Below, piece after piece: positions 27,001 through 35,462 of a DNA stretch of 64,000 nt. This stretch comes from Sphingomonas psychrotolerans (GTDB taxonomy: Bacteria > Pseudomonadota > Alphaproteobacteria > Sphingomonadales > Sphingomonadaceae). The notes beneath the pieces are model-generated. The model was not told where the DNA came from. It did not search any database and saw only the letters and a program-made list of their open reading frames with translations. The translations under genes and the position numbers were made by a program. The stretch spans positions 1-64,000 of the forward strand of contig NZ_CP024923.1 of assembly GCF_002796605.1 (NCBI RefSeq), in the 5' to 3' direction. How positions within the stretch are numbered: the stretch's first letter is position 1; every line of letters begins with the position of its first letter.

Positions 27001-28788
27001 CTAGTCTTCCTTCCATCGTGGGTTTTGAGATCGCCAAGCAGCCGTGACAGACACGTAGTTTTCGTCACCGCGTTCCTTACACCAGCTCTGGGCCACGCGT
27101 GGGTCCTCACTAGTGGGGCGCTTACCTTCCTCCGGTAGCGTGATCCGGCACCGCACCGGCAGTTTCGCGGCCTCGCCGGTTATCACGGCCTCACCCGTGC
27201 GGAGCACTGGAAGGCTGTCCACGATCCCACTCAGGCTGTCGGGCAAAGCGGCTTGGACTTTGCTGCGGTCCGACGCGTTCGAAAGTCGTAGCGAGAAGAA
27301 GGTGCCGCACTGTGACAGGATTGTGTCGTCGATCTCAGATGGGCGCTGGCTCACAATCATCGCGCCGATGCCAAATTTCCGGCCTTCCTTCACGATACGC
27401 TGCACCGCGTCGCGTGCGAGACTCGCATCCTCGCGGCCCAGATAGCGGTGCGCCTCTTCCATCACCACTAGCAGGGGGCGCGCACGGCCGCCTTCGGGCA
27501 TCTCCCGGCTCCAGAAGAGCGCCTCGTAGATGATGTTCAGGATGCCGCCGATCAGCCGCATGAGAATCGAACTCGGCACGCCCGATAGGTCTAGCACCGT
27601 GATCGGTCGGTCATGCCCTAACCAACTCTCGAGAAGTTGGGGCAGGTCATTCGCGGGAACCCCGTCGAGGCCCGGCTCCCAAGGCCCCGGATGTAGCATG
27701 AAATCGAACTGACGGTCCAGGAGGCGTGACCGAAGCTGGTCGAGCTGTCGCCGAATCGACAGGACGTTCGTCTTGTTTGCAAAAGGAGACGCGCCACCTT
27801 GCCCCGGTAGCGGATAGGTTGGCGCCGTGAGCGTCTCGGCATTGCCTGGCGTGATCTGCGCAGAGTTCAACTGCGTATTCTCGAGCCACGTCTTGATCTC
27901 TGGGTCGATCAGCTGAAACCAAAGAGCCTTCAAGCTGAACGGGATGGGACTGTCCACAGTCAGCGAGTTGGCGTCGACCCCAGGGCAGTTCATCAGATCC
28001 GAGACGGTGGTCTTTGCCGAGAGGATGCGATCATGTATGGCGGTGAGCGCCTTCTCCTCGGTCTTTCCGAGAAGGAAGGTGAGCAGGTCGCCTAAGTTCA
28101 GCGCCCAGTATGGAACGAAGAGCCGCTCCTCGTTCTCGAGTGGATTCACCCGGAACACCTTGGCGACCTCGCCCAGGGCGCGACCATATTCGCCATGGAT
28201 GTCGATCAGCAGCACGCGAGCGTTGGGAAAGCCAGAGTTCTCACCCTGTCCGACAGAGAGCGAGCGGAGAAGGCTTGTGACTGTGGTCGACTTGCCGGCA
28301 CCCGTCGAGCCGAGCACCGCGGAGTGACGCGTAACGAGCTTGTCCAGATCGATGCGGACGGGGATGCTCTCGGCTCCTGACAGCCTCCCGATGGTGACCT
28401 GACCCGCGTCTGTCGTGCCGTAGATTCGGGCAAGATCCTCCTCCACGACGAGATGCACCTGATCGTTGATCGCGGGATACTGGCTTATCCCGCGCTCGAA
28501 CGTCGCTTCCACGACCTCGCCGACGAGCTGAACCTTGATCCAGCGGTCCCCTCTGGCCCCGCTGTCGACTAGGGTTTCAGGGGTGGCGGTGGCTCCTACG
28601 TCAGAGATGATGCCATACAAATCGTGGTAGCCCTGCGGGACACGGACGAAGCTCCCAACCTGGCCAACGCGGTAGCTGCGGCCTCCGATGATTGCGATCC
28701 CCGACGCCGTCCCTTCGAACTGCCGCACGCTGATCGTGGCGCCCGCTACAGCGCCAACGTGACCGAGAAGGGTTGGCTCGCTCATCAT
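27001..28788 (-). CDS. herA: HerA-like ATPase of SIR2-HerA defence system
   Basis: FtsK-HerA superfamily DNA translocase, 595 residues. The N-terminal HAS beta-barrel (about 8-140) precedes the ATPase, with Walker A GSTGAGKSTT (160-169) and Walker B LLVVMEEAHRYL, then IVSQRPSEIDD. HerA with an upstream SIR2 gene is a known antiphage pair in which the two form one complex and the SIR2 subunit degrades NAD+. The start ATG at 28788 overlaps the SIR2 stop (ATGA). KTSC follows with no gap. Confidence 0.9.
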   Translation of the reverse strand: MMSEPTLLGHVGAVAGATISVRQFEGTASGIAIIGGRSYRVGQVGSFVRVPQGYHDLYGIISDVGATATPETLVDSGARGDRWIKVQLVGEVVEATFERGISQYPAINDQVHLVVEEDLARIYGTTDAGQVTIGRLSGAESIPVRIDLDKLVTRHSAVLGSTGAGKSTTVTSLLRSLSVGQGENSGFPNARVLLIDIHGEYGRALGEVAKVFRVNPLENEERLFVPYWALNLGDLLTFLLGKTEEKALTAIHDRILSAKTTVSDLMNCPGVDANSLTVDSPIPFSLKALWFQLIDPEIKTWLENTQLNSAQITPGNAETLTAPTYPLPGQGGASPFANKTNVLSIRRQLDQLRSRLLDRQFDFMLHPGPWEPGLDGVPANDLPQLLESWLGHDRPITVLDLSGVPSSILMRLIGGILNIIYEALFWSREMPEGGRARPLLVVMEEAHRYLGREDASLARDAVQRIVKEGRKFGIGAMIVSQRPSEIDDTILSQCGTFFSLRLSNASDRSKVQAALPDSLSGIVDSLPVLRTGEAVITGEAAKLPVRCRITLPEEGKRPTSEDPRVAQSWCKERGDENYVSVTAAWRSQNPRWKED

Positions 28789-30002
28789 GCGACTGAAGCC
28801 GCAGGTGCGACGGCGGCCGGCGCGGTGGACGCGACCGGCGTAACGAAGACTTGGGTCGATCGGGATGCTGAGAAGAAGCGCGCAAATGGTTCGATCGCCC
28901 CAAGCGTGAATTCGTGCTGCCCGCCGCCCTGAGGTTCCGCCCAGTACGAGGATCGAATTGGACCCCAGTCCTTTGACGGAAGCTCCGATGGAACGCGCCA
29001 TACGCCTTCGGATCCGTTCACGACCGCAGCGTCGCGGGCGTAGACGCTGAAGTTCGGAAGTCGTCGACCGAGCTCCCTTGCACAGGCCTCATTGCCGATA
29101 TTCTGGAACTGGAACGCGAACACGCTCGCGGAGGGATTGCCCGCCAATCCCTCGTCGACGCGAGCCGAGATGTGGGCGTCGGCGAACGAGAATCCGACTG
29201 AGATCAGCAACGTGTCCGGGGTGGCGAGAAAGGCCCGCAGCCTGTCGAGCAGGGCAGCATACGGCGCTTTCTGGGTCTGCTCGTATTTCAGATGTTCGGG
29301 GAAAACCAAGTGTCGGGCACTGTCCTTCCCGGACCGGATGACCTCGTCCTTGCCGTTCGAGCACCACCCCAGTGACCCGTGAAGCTTCCAAAGCCGGGTC
29401 CAGCGTGCGGGCAGATCGTTATTCGAGACAGTGACAGGGTCGAAGAAGGGCTCACGACCCCCTGTGAAGCCGTCGAAGTAGGGAGCGCGCACTCGTTCGA
29501 GGGCCTCCTCCAGCAAAAGGTCATAGTTGGTCGTGAAGATTTCGATCGGATGGTCCCGCGCCGCACCGGTGATCCACGTGACGATATCACTGTAGGCGGA
29601 GCCGCTCTCGGGAAGTGTGACGTTGACGACCTTGCCGATCTCCTCGCACACTCGCTCTCCGAATTGCGCGTATCCCAGACCATCCAGGCCATGGATAGTG
29701 GCGGGCCCGATCACCTTCGCCAGCGACCGAATCCGAGAGAGTAATGTCTCGATGTCGTCCTTGGGCGCGAGCTCTTTCCTGAGTTCGGCAATCTGCTTTC
29801 CATACTCCGGCTCGAGAACGTCGAGTACCAAGGTCGTGAGACCGGCAACCGCTGGAATCAGAGGATAGGTCCCGTCCGCCTTCTTCATGCCGGCAGAAGC
29901 GCCAGCGCCTAGCAGAAGCCCGATTCTCTTCCGGCCTCCGGCGATGATCGTCCGGAGCGCAGTCATGTACTGATCAGGATTGTGTACGGTCTCGCTTGGC
30001 AT
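28785..30002 (-). CDS. SIR2-domain NADase of SIR2-HerA defence system
   Basis: Protein of 405 residues with a SIR2 fold: GLLLGAGASAGM (about 28-39), TTNYDLLLE (about 157-165) and KLHGSLGW, the catalytic-His region. In known SIR2-HerA systems this subunit hydrolyses NAD+ upon infection, halting the cell. The tail is Ala/Pro-rich. The ATG at 30002 has a GGGGGAGGGA ribosome site. The stop overlaps herA. It is downstream of a ubiquitin-like gene and a 30-codon frame on the same strand. Confidence 0.88.
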   Translation of the reverse strand: MPSETVHNPDQYMTALRTIIAGGRKRIGLLLGAGASAGMKKADGTYPLIPAVAGLTTLVLDVLEPEYGKQIAELRKELAPKDDIETLLSRIRSLAKVIGPATIHGLDGLGYAQFGERVCEEIGKVVNVTLPESGSAYSDIVTWITGAARDHPIEIFTTNYDLLLEEALERVRAPYFDGFTGGREPFFDPVTVSNNDLPARWTRLWKLHGSLGWCSNGKDEVIRSGKDSARHLVFPEHLKYEQTQKAPYAALLDRLRAFLATPDTLLISVGFSFADAHISARVDEGLAGNPSASVFAFQFQNIGNEACARELGRRLPNFSVYARDAAVVNGSEGVWRVPSELPSKDWGPIRSSYWAEPQGGGQHEFTLGAIEPFARFFSASRSTQVFVTPVASTAPAAVAPAASVA

Positions 30003-30022
30003 AGTCCCTCCCCCGTGGATGA

Positions 30023-30115
30023 CTATGCCACCTTCGTAGCTGCCGAGCGATATCGGATCTCGCCCAAATTCGACCTTTTCGTGCTGTGGTGGAAGATAAA
30101 TTCAATCAACGTCAT
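30023..30115 (-). CDS. 30-residue frame coupled to the ubiquitin-like gene
   Basis: Short open frame starting MTLIEFIFHHSTKRSNLGEI and ending ATKVA. Its ATG overlaps the stop of the ubiquitin-like gene (ATGA) and its stop is 21 bases before the SIR2 start. No homology is recognised. Overlap and position suggest translation, but it could be a decayed gene remnant or chance. Confidence 0.3.
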   Translation of the reverse strand: MTLIEFIFHHSTKRSNLGEIRYRSAATKVA

Positions 30116-30372
30116 GCTGCCAACCTTTCCGGTAGAGCGAATTGGTTTGAGCGACTGGTCTCGAAAAATAGAACCTCGTCGCGCGACAGGCGGAGGAGCT
30201 GCTTCACGTCCATCGGGCGTCGCTCGCCAGCACGAACCATCCAGAGCGTGCGGTCTGTCGGTTGGTTGGCCTTGGCGAGCAGAGATGCCGTGTCGATCAA
30301 CTCGGCGTCGATCGCCAGTAGTTGTCCGTCCACGTCGACGATGTGGTGCAGTCCGATGTCCCAGTAAGCCAT
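30112..30372 (-). CDS. Ubiquitin-like (multiubiquitin-type) small protein
   Basis: Protein of 86 residues. The pattern DVDGQLLAIDAELIDTASLL, ANQPTDRTLWMV, then LRLSRDEVLFFET resembles the single beta-grasp unit of the Multiubiquitin family. The C-terminus (PERLAA) lacks a di-glycine, so conjugation like ubiquitin is not evident. It is the first gene after operator-like site 2 and precedes SIR2 and HerA in the same direction. The family call rests on pattern only. Confidence 0.5.
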   Translation of the reverse strand: MAYWDIGLHHIVDVDGQLLAIDAELIDTASLLAKANQPTDRTLWMVRAGERRPMDVKQLLRLSRDEVLFFETSRSNQFALPERLAA

Positions 30373-30418
30373 GAGCGTGTGTTCCCTTCGTCCGTTGAAG
30401 CCACTCTCGCACGCGTGG

Positions 30419-30435
30419 GCGTCAGAAGTTGTCAC
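30419..30435. promoter_or_regulatory. Operator-like site 2 (before UBL-SIR2-HerA operon)
   Basis: GCGTCAGAAGTTGTCAC, identical to site 1 and extended to 21 shared bases (30417-30437). It lies 47 bases upstream of the ubiquitin-like gene and overlaps the 3' end of the nuclease-helicase gene. Confidence 0.7.
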
Positions 30436-33400
30436 CCCCATGCTCGCGCAGCATGCAGAGCGCGTTGACGAGCATCATCTCAGGGACCGTGCGGCAGGGG
30501 GTCTCGAGAAGGAGGGGGCTGGCGAACACCACTGCAGACGCCTGCGCGCGCGAGACGGCGACATTGATTCGGTTGAGGGAGAAGAGGAACGCGATGTCGC
30601 GCGGAAGCTCCTCGCCGCTCGAGGTGGTCATAGAGACTAGGCAGACGGGCGCCTCCTGACCTTGGAAGCGGTCTACCGTCCCGACGCGTACCGCCGCCGA
30701 GAGCGCGGCACGCAGCGCATTCACCTGCGCATTGTAAGGCGCGACGACCAGGATGTCGCCGTAGCCGACGACGCGCTCGGCCCCGTCGCGGCTGCGGTAA
30801 GTCGAGCCGACGACGAGCTCGATCTGGGTGCGGATGGCAGCGATCTCCTCAGGACTGACCTGCGAGCGGCCGAGATGCGCGACGGCGCGGACGCCGGCGC
30901 CGACGATGCTCCGACCGTCGGGCGTACGTAGATCCTGATTGCCCGCGGCCTCGTCCGGATGGAGCCGCTCCTCGTAGACTGCCGCGGAGATGAATCTGCA
31001 CACGTCAGGGTGCATGCGCCGGCTGACCGGCATAAAGATGCCGCGGTCTCCCGGCACCACGCGGTGGCCGTCGATAAGATACTCGAGGCAGGACTCACCG
31101 CTGCGGCCCGGATGCGTGCCCTGGAGCGGCTGCGGCAGCTGCATGGGATCGCCGACTAGCACCAGGTTGCGAGCCGCGCGCGACATCGCAAGAATGTTGG
31201 CGAGCGACACCTGGCCCGCCTCGTCGATGAACAGATAGTCGAATGCCGGTGCCGGGTAGCGCGCGAAGTGCCACGCGGTCGCGCCGACCACGTCGGCCGT
31301 CGCAATCTCGGGCGCGTCGTTGTCGGACACCAGCACGATGCCGGGATGCGCGTCCTCGTCGCCGTCTCCGGCCGACTTCTGGACGACGCGGCAGGGCTGG
31401 CCCTCGGTCGCCGCTCGCTTTGCGATGGCCTCGAGCAAGTTGCCGATCGCCTTGTGGCTGTTGGACGACACCGCGACGCGCTTCCCTGCACGCACAAGGT
31501 CAACGATCGAGAGCGCACTGACGTAGGTCTTGCCGGTGCCCGGCGGCCCCTGGATTGCGAGCGTGGTGTGAGCCATCGCGGCGATCGCGGCGATGGTCTG
31601 CTCGGGCACGTCGCTCTCGGGATCAATGATCCCGCCGGTGCGATGGCCATCGGTGAACATGGGGGACGCCCGTGTTAGCAACTGCTCGATCGCGCGAGCC
31701 TGGCCCGTGTCCCCGATGATCTCCTCGGTGACCGCGGCGACTGCGACACGAAGCGTACCGTTCGCGATGGGCTTGGCGGGGATGAGATCCAGCCTATCAG
31801 GCAGGGGCCCCTTCGCCGTCGAGCGGCGCAGCACAACGATGTTCGCGTTGGTGTCGATCTCGCGCAGGTCGAGGTCCTCGGGCATCGCCGCCGGCTTCAC
31901 GCATGGCTTCTTGCCCGCGCGCAGCTTCGTCTCCTGCGGCGGGAAGCGGTAGGTCCGCTCGAACGACTTGGCCGTCACCTTGACGGGCTCGCCGATGGCA
32001 TAGAGGCCCTGGATGCACTCTAGGTCATCGACCAGCTCGGCGCTCTCCTGCTCGAGCCGATCGAAGATCGCCCACCACGCGGGCTTGTCTTCGCGCTTGT
32101 GGAAAGAATTGAGGTCGAGCAGCAGGTCGGCGACCTCCTCGCCAAGGCGGGCCCGGACGGGGGCGAGCCTCGCCCGGAGAGCCTCGACCTCCTCGTTCTC
32201 GCCCTCGATGTTCGACAGCGCGCCTCCCTCGGGCAGCTCGCCGAGCTGCGGCCACGGCATTCCGGTGGGGCGGGCGTCGCGCACCAGCCAGTCGCGTAGA
32301 AGCTGCGTCGAGATGCAGTCGGTGCGGTTGTAGTCGTGGATCTTCTCGAGCAGCGCGTCGTTGCCGGTCTCACGCCAGTTCTCGTAGAACACGACGCTCG
32401 CACCCGCGGTGGCGACCTCCGCGTTGCGCTTCTCCATGTAGAATGCCTCAAGATCCTTGATAGAGTAGCCCTTCTCCGAGGCGATAAGCCCGCCCGACAC
32501 GACCTTGAACAGATCGACGAACCGACGTTCGCGCTGCAGCTGATCCATCGCGGCCTCGCCGACGCGGTGCTCCGCAGTGAGGCGACGCAGTGCCGCAATC
32601 TCGTAGTTCGCGTAGTGGTAGATCCGCGCCTTGGGACGACGGCGCAGGTGGTCGACGAAGAAGTCCAGCAGCTCAGCGACGGAGCGTCCCTCCGCCTCGC
32701 GGTCATGCGCCCAGAACGCGCGGAATGCCCACTCGCCGTCCTGCCTGAACCAGACGCCGTGGAGATACTCGAGTCCGCCCTCGTAGTAGGGGTCGCCCTC
32801 AATGTCGTAGAAGAGGTCACCCTCGTCCGGCTCGGGCAGCAGGCCGAAACCCTTGCCTGGCTCGAAGTCGCGGAGCTCGAAGCCGGGCGGCCCGCCGGCC
32901 CTCCGCACCATCTGCAGTCTTGCCTGGGTCTGCAGACGCTCGTGCGTACCGGCGGCGAGCCCGGGGATGCGTTCCTGCACCTCGGCCAAGCCGGTCAACG
33001 TGGCTACGCCGGTCGCCTCGATCTTGCCGCGCTGCGACTTAGTGATGCCGGCCACTAGAGAAAGGCTGTCGGTTGCCTCCCATGCAGCGCGGCAGTGGTC
33101 CTTCCACCGGCACAGGCTGCATGCCGAGACGGGATCGGACCGCGTCTCGGGTCGTTCCCGCAGAAAGGTCTCGAAAACGCTGCGCGCGTGGCGCGCGTAC
33201 GACGCGACGTCTGCGAGGCGGACGGTGAAGCGCGAGCCGCCGCCAAGCTGCAGATGCGCGGCCTCGGGACGCAACCCCTGCACGTCGGAGATCAGGTCGG
33301 AGTATAGCGAGAGCTGAAGGACGTGCTTCGGGTCTGGCTTGCGCTTCAGCTTTGTGTCGACGACCTCGTAGGACCAGGCGCCCAGCGAGGAAGGGCGGTC

Positions 33401-33757
33401 CACTCGCTCGAGAAAGTCCGAGTAGCCGCCCCAGGCGCCGCTCAAGAAAGCTCCCTGGAAGATCACATCTGGACCCTCGCGCATCGCCTCGAGCGTCAGC
33501 TCCACCGACCGCTCGAGCGGGATGCCGTCCTTGGGAATCTCGGCGATCAAACGCCCGGACGCGCGAAGCTGTTCGAGGAACGCGAGCTCGTGCGCGTCGC
33601 CTTGGCGCTGGAGGAGCTCGGCCTGCTCGCCATCGGACGCGGGCACGATGTCCCCTGCCTCGATGAGCCGCAGGTCGAGCGTGGACGCATGGCGGCAGCC
33701 CTTGAATCGCATCAGGTCGGAGGCCGAAAGCCGCAGTTTGCCGTCGAGAAGCCGCAT
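30422..33757 (-). CDS. RecB-like nuclease / superfamily 1 helicase
   Basis: Large protein of 1,111 residues of the TM0106-like type. The N-terminal PD-(D/E)xK nuclease has GYSDFLERV and YEVVDTKLKRK. Four cysteines, C21 and then C213, C216 and C222 in CSLCRWKDHC, match the Fe-S cluster of AddB/Cas4-type nucleases. An RNase H-like domain follows (FYDIEGDPYYEGG, then IYHYANYEIAAL). The helicase has Walker A GPPGTGKT near residue 735, DEAG in FIDEAGQVS, and VGTVDRFQGQEA plus NVAVSRA motifs at the end. ATG at 33757 is preferred over one at 33787. It is divergent from the WYL regulator, with operator-like site 3 between them. Confidence 0.85.
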   Translation of the reverse strand: MRLLDGKLRLSASDLMRFKGCRHASTLDLRLIEAGDIVPASDGEQAELLQRQGDAHELAFLEQLRASGRLIAEIPKDGIPLERSVELTLEAMREGPDVIFQGAFLSGAWGGYSDFLERVDRPSSLGAWSYEVVDTKLKRKPDPKHVLQLSLYSDLISDVQGLRPEAAHLQLGGGSRFTVRLADVASYARHARSVFETFLRERPETRSDPVSACSLCRWKDHCRAAWEATDSLSLVAGITKSQRGKIEATGVATLTGLAEVQERIPGLAAGTHERLQTQARLQMVRRAGGPPGFELRDFEPGKGFGLLPEPDEGDLFYDIEGDPYYEGGLEYLHGVWFRQDGEWAFRAFWAHDREAEGRSVAELLDFFVDHLRRRPKARIYHYANYEIAALRRLTAEHRVGEAAMDQLQRERRFVDLFKVVSGGLIASEKGYSIKDLEAFYMEKRNAEVATAGASVVFYENWRETGNDALLEKIHDYNRTDCISTQLLRDWLVRDARPTGMPWPQLGELPEGGALSNIEGENEEVEALRARLAPVRARLGEEVADLLLDLNSFHKREDKPAWWAIFDRLEQESAELVDDLECIQGLYAIGEPVKVTAKSFERTYRFPPQETKLRAGKKPCVKPAAMPEDLDLREIDTNANIVVLRRSTAKGPLPDRLDLIPAKPIANGTLRVAVAAVTEEIIGDTGQARAIEQLLTRASPMFTDGHRTGGIIDPESDVPEQTIAAIAAMAHTTLAIQGPPGTGKTYVSALSIVDLVRAGKRVAVSSNSHKAIGNLLEAIAKRAATEGQPCRVVQKSAGDGDEDAHPGIVLVSDNDAPEIATADVVGATAWHFARYPAPAFDYLFIDEAGQVSLANILAMSRAARNLVLVGDPMQLPQPLQGTHPGRSGESCLEYLIDGHRVVPGDRGIFMPVSRRMHPDVCRFISAAVYEERLHPDEAAGNQDLRTPDGRSIVGAGVRAVAHLGRSQVSPEEIAAIRTQIELVVGSTYRSRDGAERVVGYGDILVVAPYNAQVNALRAALSAAVRVGTVDRFQGQEAPVCLVSMTTSSGEELPRDIAFLFSLNRINVAVSRAQASAVVFASPLLLETPCRTVPEMMLVNALCMLREHGGDNF

Positions 33758-33793
33758 GCATATTCCCCTCTGCAGCCTATCTAGCATATGAGG

Positions 33794-33810
33794 GTGACAA
33801 AATCTGTCGG
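33794..33810. promoter_or_regulatory. Operator-like site 3 (nuclease-helicase / WYL divergent promoter)
   Basis: GTGACAAAATCTGTCGG, sharing its first 15 bases exactly with site 4. It lies 37 bases upstream of the nuclease-helicase and only 11 bases before the WYL start, so binding would repress the nuclease gene and could also autoregulate the regulator. Confidence 0.7.
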
Positions 33811-33820
33811 GGAAATTTGC

Positions 33821-34813
33821 ATGTCGTTCGCTAAAGCGCAGGATCTGCTAAAGCTGGCGATGCTCGCGACCGCGCGTCGTGGCGTCACGCTTGAGGACAT
33901 TATCGAGGAGTTCAGGTGCTCCGAGCGTACGGCTCAGCGAATGACAGGCGCTCTGCAGGCGGCCTTTCCCCAGACCGAGTACTCGATCGGAGACGATCGC
34001 CGGGCGCGCTGGTCGATCCCGGCCCGCCAAATTGCGCATCTTCTCTCGCCGTCATCGGATGAGCTCGTCGCGCTCGCGGAAGCGATATCGCAGCTCGACC
34101 ACGCTGGGATGAAGCAGGAGGCGGCACGCGCCCGCAGCCTAGAGCGGAAGGTCAGGGCGCTCATACCACCCGAGCAGGGCACGCGCCTCGACGTCGACAA
34201 GGAGGCGGTTCTCGAGGCGCTGGGTCACGCCGCGCGCCCCGGTCCCCGGCCGGCCGCTAACGAGGAGGTTGTCGATGCGATATACGAGGCTCTCAAGGGC
34301 GCGAGCCTGCTCCGCATCCTCTACCGACGACGAGATGAGGACGAGCCGCACGAGCGCATCGTCGCGCCGCATGGGCTGCTTCTCGGCGTCCGCCGCTACC
34401 TGGTTGCCCGGGATACCTCGAAGGGACCGCGGGCGAACCTGCAACACTACCGGGTCGAGGAGATCTACGAGGCCGAGCTGCTCAACCGCTTCTTCGAGAT
34501 CGATCCCGGGTTCAACCTGCGCCGGCATGCCGAGAAGGGATTCGGATCGTACGAGAGCGAGAAGGAGCATGGCGAGGTCGTGTGGCGCTTCCGACCCGAC
34601 GCTGCCGCCCATGCGCGGCGCTACGTTTTCCACCCCACGCAGACGACAGAGGAGGCCAAGGATGGGTCGCTGATCGTGCGTTTCCACGCCTCGGGCCACC
34701 TTGAGATGACTTGGCATCTTTACTCATGGGGTGACGCGGTCGAGGTCGTCGAGCCGGCCGCCCTGCGCGACATGGTGCACGAGTTCCGCAGGAAGTTCCC
34801 CGCGCTTCCCTGA
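33821..34813 (+). CDS. WYL-domain transcriptional regulator
   Basis: Protein of 330 residues with an N-terminal winged helix (TLEDIIEEFRCSERTAQRM) and a WYL domain (LRILYRRRDEDEPHERIVAP, then GVRRYLVARDT, with RRYLVA in place of the usual WYL core), followed by the C-terminal extension. WYL regulators such as CapW and BrxR are known repressors of CBASS and BREX defence operons. ATG at 33821 has GGGGAA seven bases upstream. A 17-bp palindrome occurs directly in front of this gene and before three other defence operons of the island. Confidence 0.85.
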   Translation: MSFAKAQDLLKLAMLATARRGVTLEDIIEEFRCSERTAQRMTGALQAAFPQTEYSIGDDRRARWSIPARQIAHLLSPSSDELVALAEAISQLDHAGMKQEAARARSLERKVRALIPPEQGTRLDVDKEAVLEALGHAARPGPRPAANEEVVDAIYEALKGASLLRILYRRRDEDEPHERIVAPHGLLLGVRRYLVARDTSKGPRANLQHYRVEEIYEAELLNRFFEIDPGFNLRRHAEKGFGSYESEKEHGEVVWRFRPDAAAHARRYVFHPTQTTEEAKDGSLIVRFHASGHLEMTWHLYSWGDAVEVVEPAALRDMVHEFRRKFPALP

Positions 34814-34823
34814 GTGGCTCGCG

Positions 34824-35309
34824 CTACGCGGCCTCGTCCAGGCTCGGATGACGATAGGTGAAGAGCACGTCGCTCTCGCCGTTCGGATCACCAACCTCGA
34901 TCCGCCAATGACGGAAGCCGGCGAATGCGCCGTAATCGATGTCGGCGAGCAGGGTGCCATCGAGCATCACGCCGAGTTCCGAATGGTCGGTACGGGCGAG
35001 GATGCCGGGACCATTGGGTGTGATGAAGAGCGTTCCCGGCTCGGGCGAACTGTCGAAGCCGTTAAGCGCGCTCCGGGGATCGACGACGAAGCGAGGATTG
35101 GCCACTAGCAGGAATGGACCGTGCGCGCCTTGTCCATTCATCACCTTGAAGCCGCGGGGACCGTTGTCGATCGTGAGGGAGTTGCGCGGGCCGCCGCCGC
35201 CGATCGCCAGCCACGCAGCATAGCTGGGCGCCTTCGCAGCGTGGATCAGGAGCGCGCCGGGAGGCGCGGTCGACGGAGATGTGTAGTCGAGGTCGGTGAT
35301 GTTGATCAT
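34824..35309 (-). CDS. Uncharacterised 161-residue protein
   Basis: No family recognised. The protein starts MINITDLDYTSPSTAPPG, is rich in Gly, Pro and Asp, has no membrane helix or signal peptide, and looks like a soluble beta-rich domain (LLIHAAKAPSYAAWLAIGGG, then GHP-like turns). ATG at 35309 is preferred because AAAGGA lies eight bases upstream. It is convergent with the WYL gene and divergent from the Mre11-like gene, with operator-like site 4 about 94 bases upstream. Its place between two members of the regulon suggests a connected role, but this is inference. Confidence 0.6.
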   Translation of the reverse strand: MINITDLDYTSPSTAPPGALLIHAAKAPSYAAWLAIGGGGPRNSLTIDNGPRGFKVMNGQGAHGPFLLVANPRFVVDPRSALNGFDSSPEPGTLFITPNGPGILARTDHSELGVMLDGTLLADIDYGAFAGFRHWRIEVGDPNGESDVLFTYRHPSLDEAA

Positions 35310-35402
35310 AGGCATTATCCTTTCAATTGCGGCGGGGCCGACCACGGCTCAAAGCGGACTTAGCAGTCGTCGCGCCGATGAAACTAAGTTTAACGGTCTG
35401 AC

Positions 35403-35419
35403 GTGACAAAATCTGTCAC
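35403..35419. promoter_or_regulatory. Operator-like site 4 and -10 before the Mre11/Rad50 operon
   Basis: GTGACAAAATCTGTCAC, a near-perfect palindrome (GTGACA-AAATC-TGTCAC). Its GTGACA resembles a -35 box and TAGGAT (35427-35432) lies 18 bases further on as a possible -10, so a bound repressor would cover the -35. It is 44 bases upstream of the Mre11-like gene. Confidence 0.75.
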
Positions 35420-35462
35420 CCTCGCATAGGATTGTGCGAGGGCGCCCACCGGGGAGTGATTC

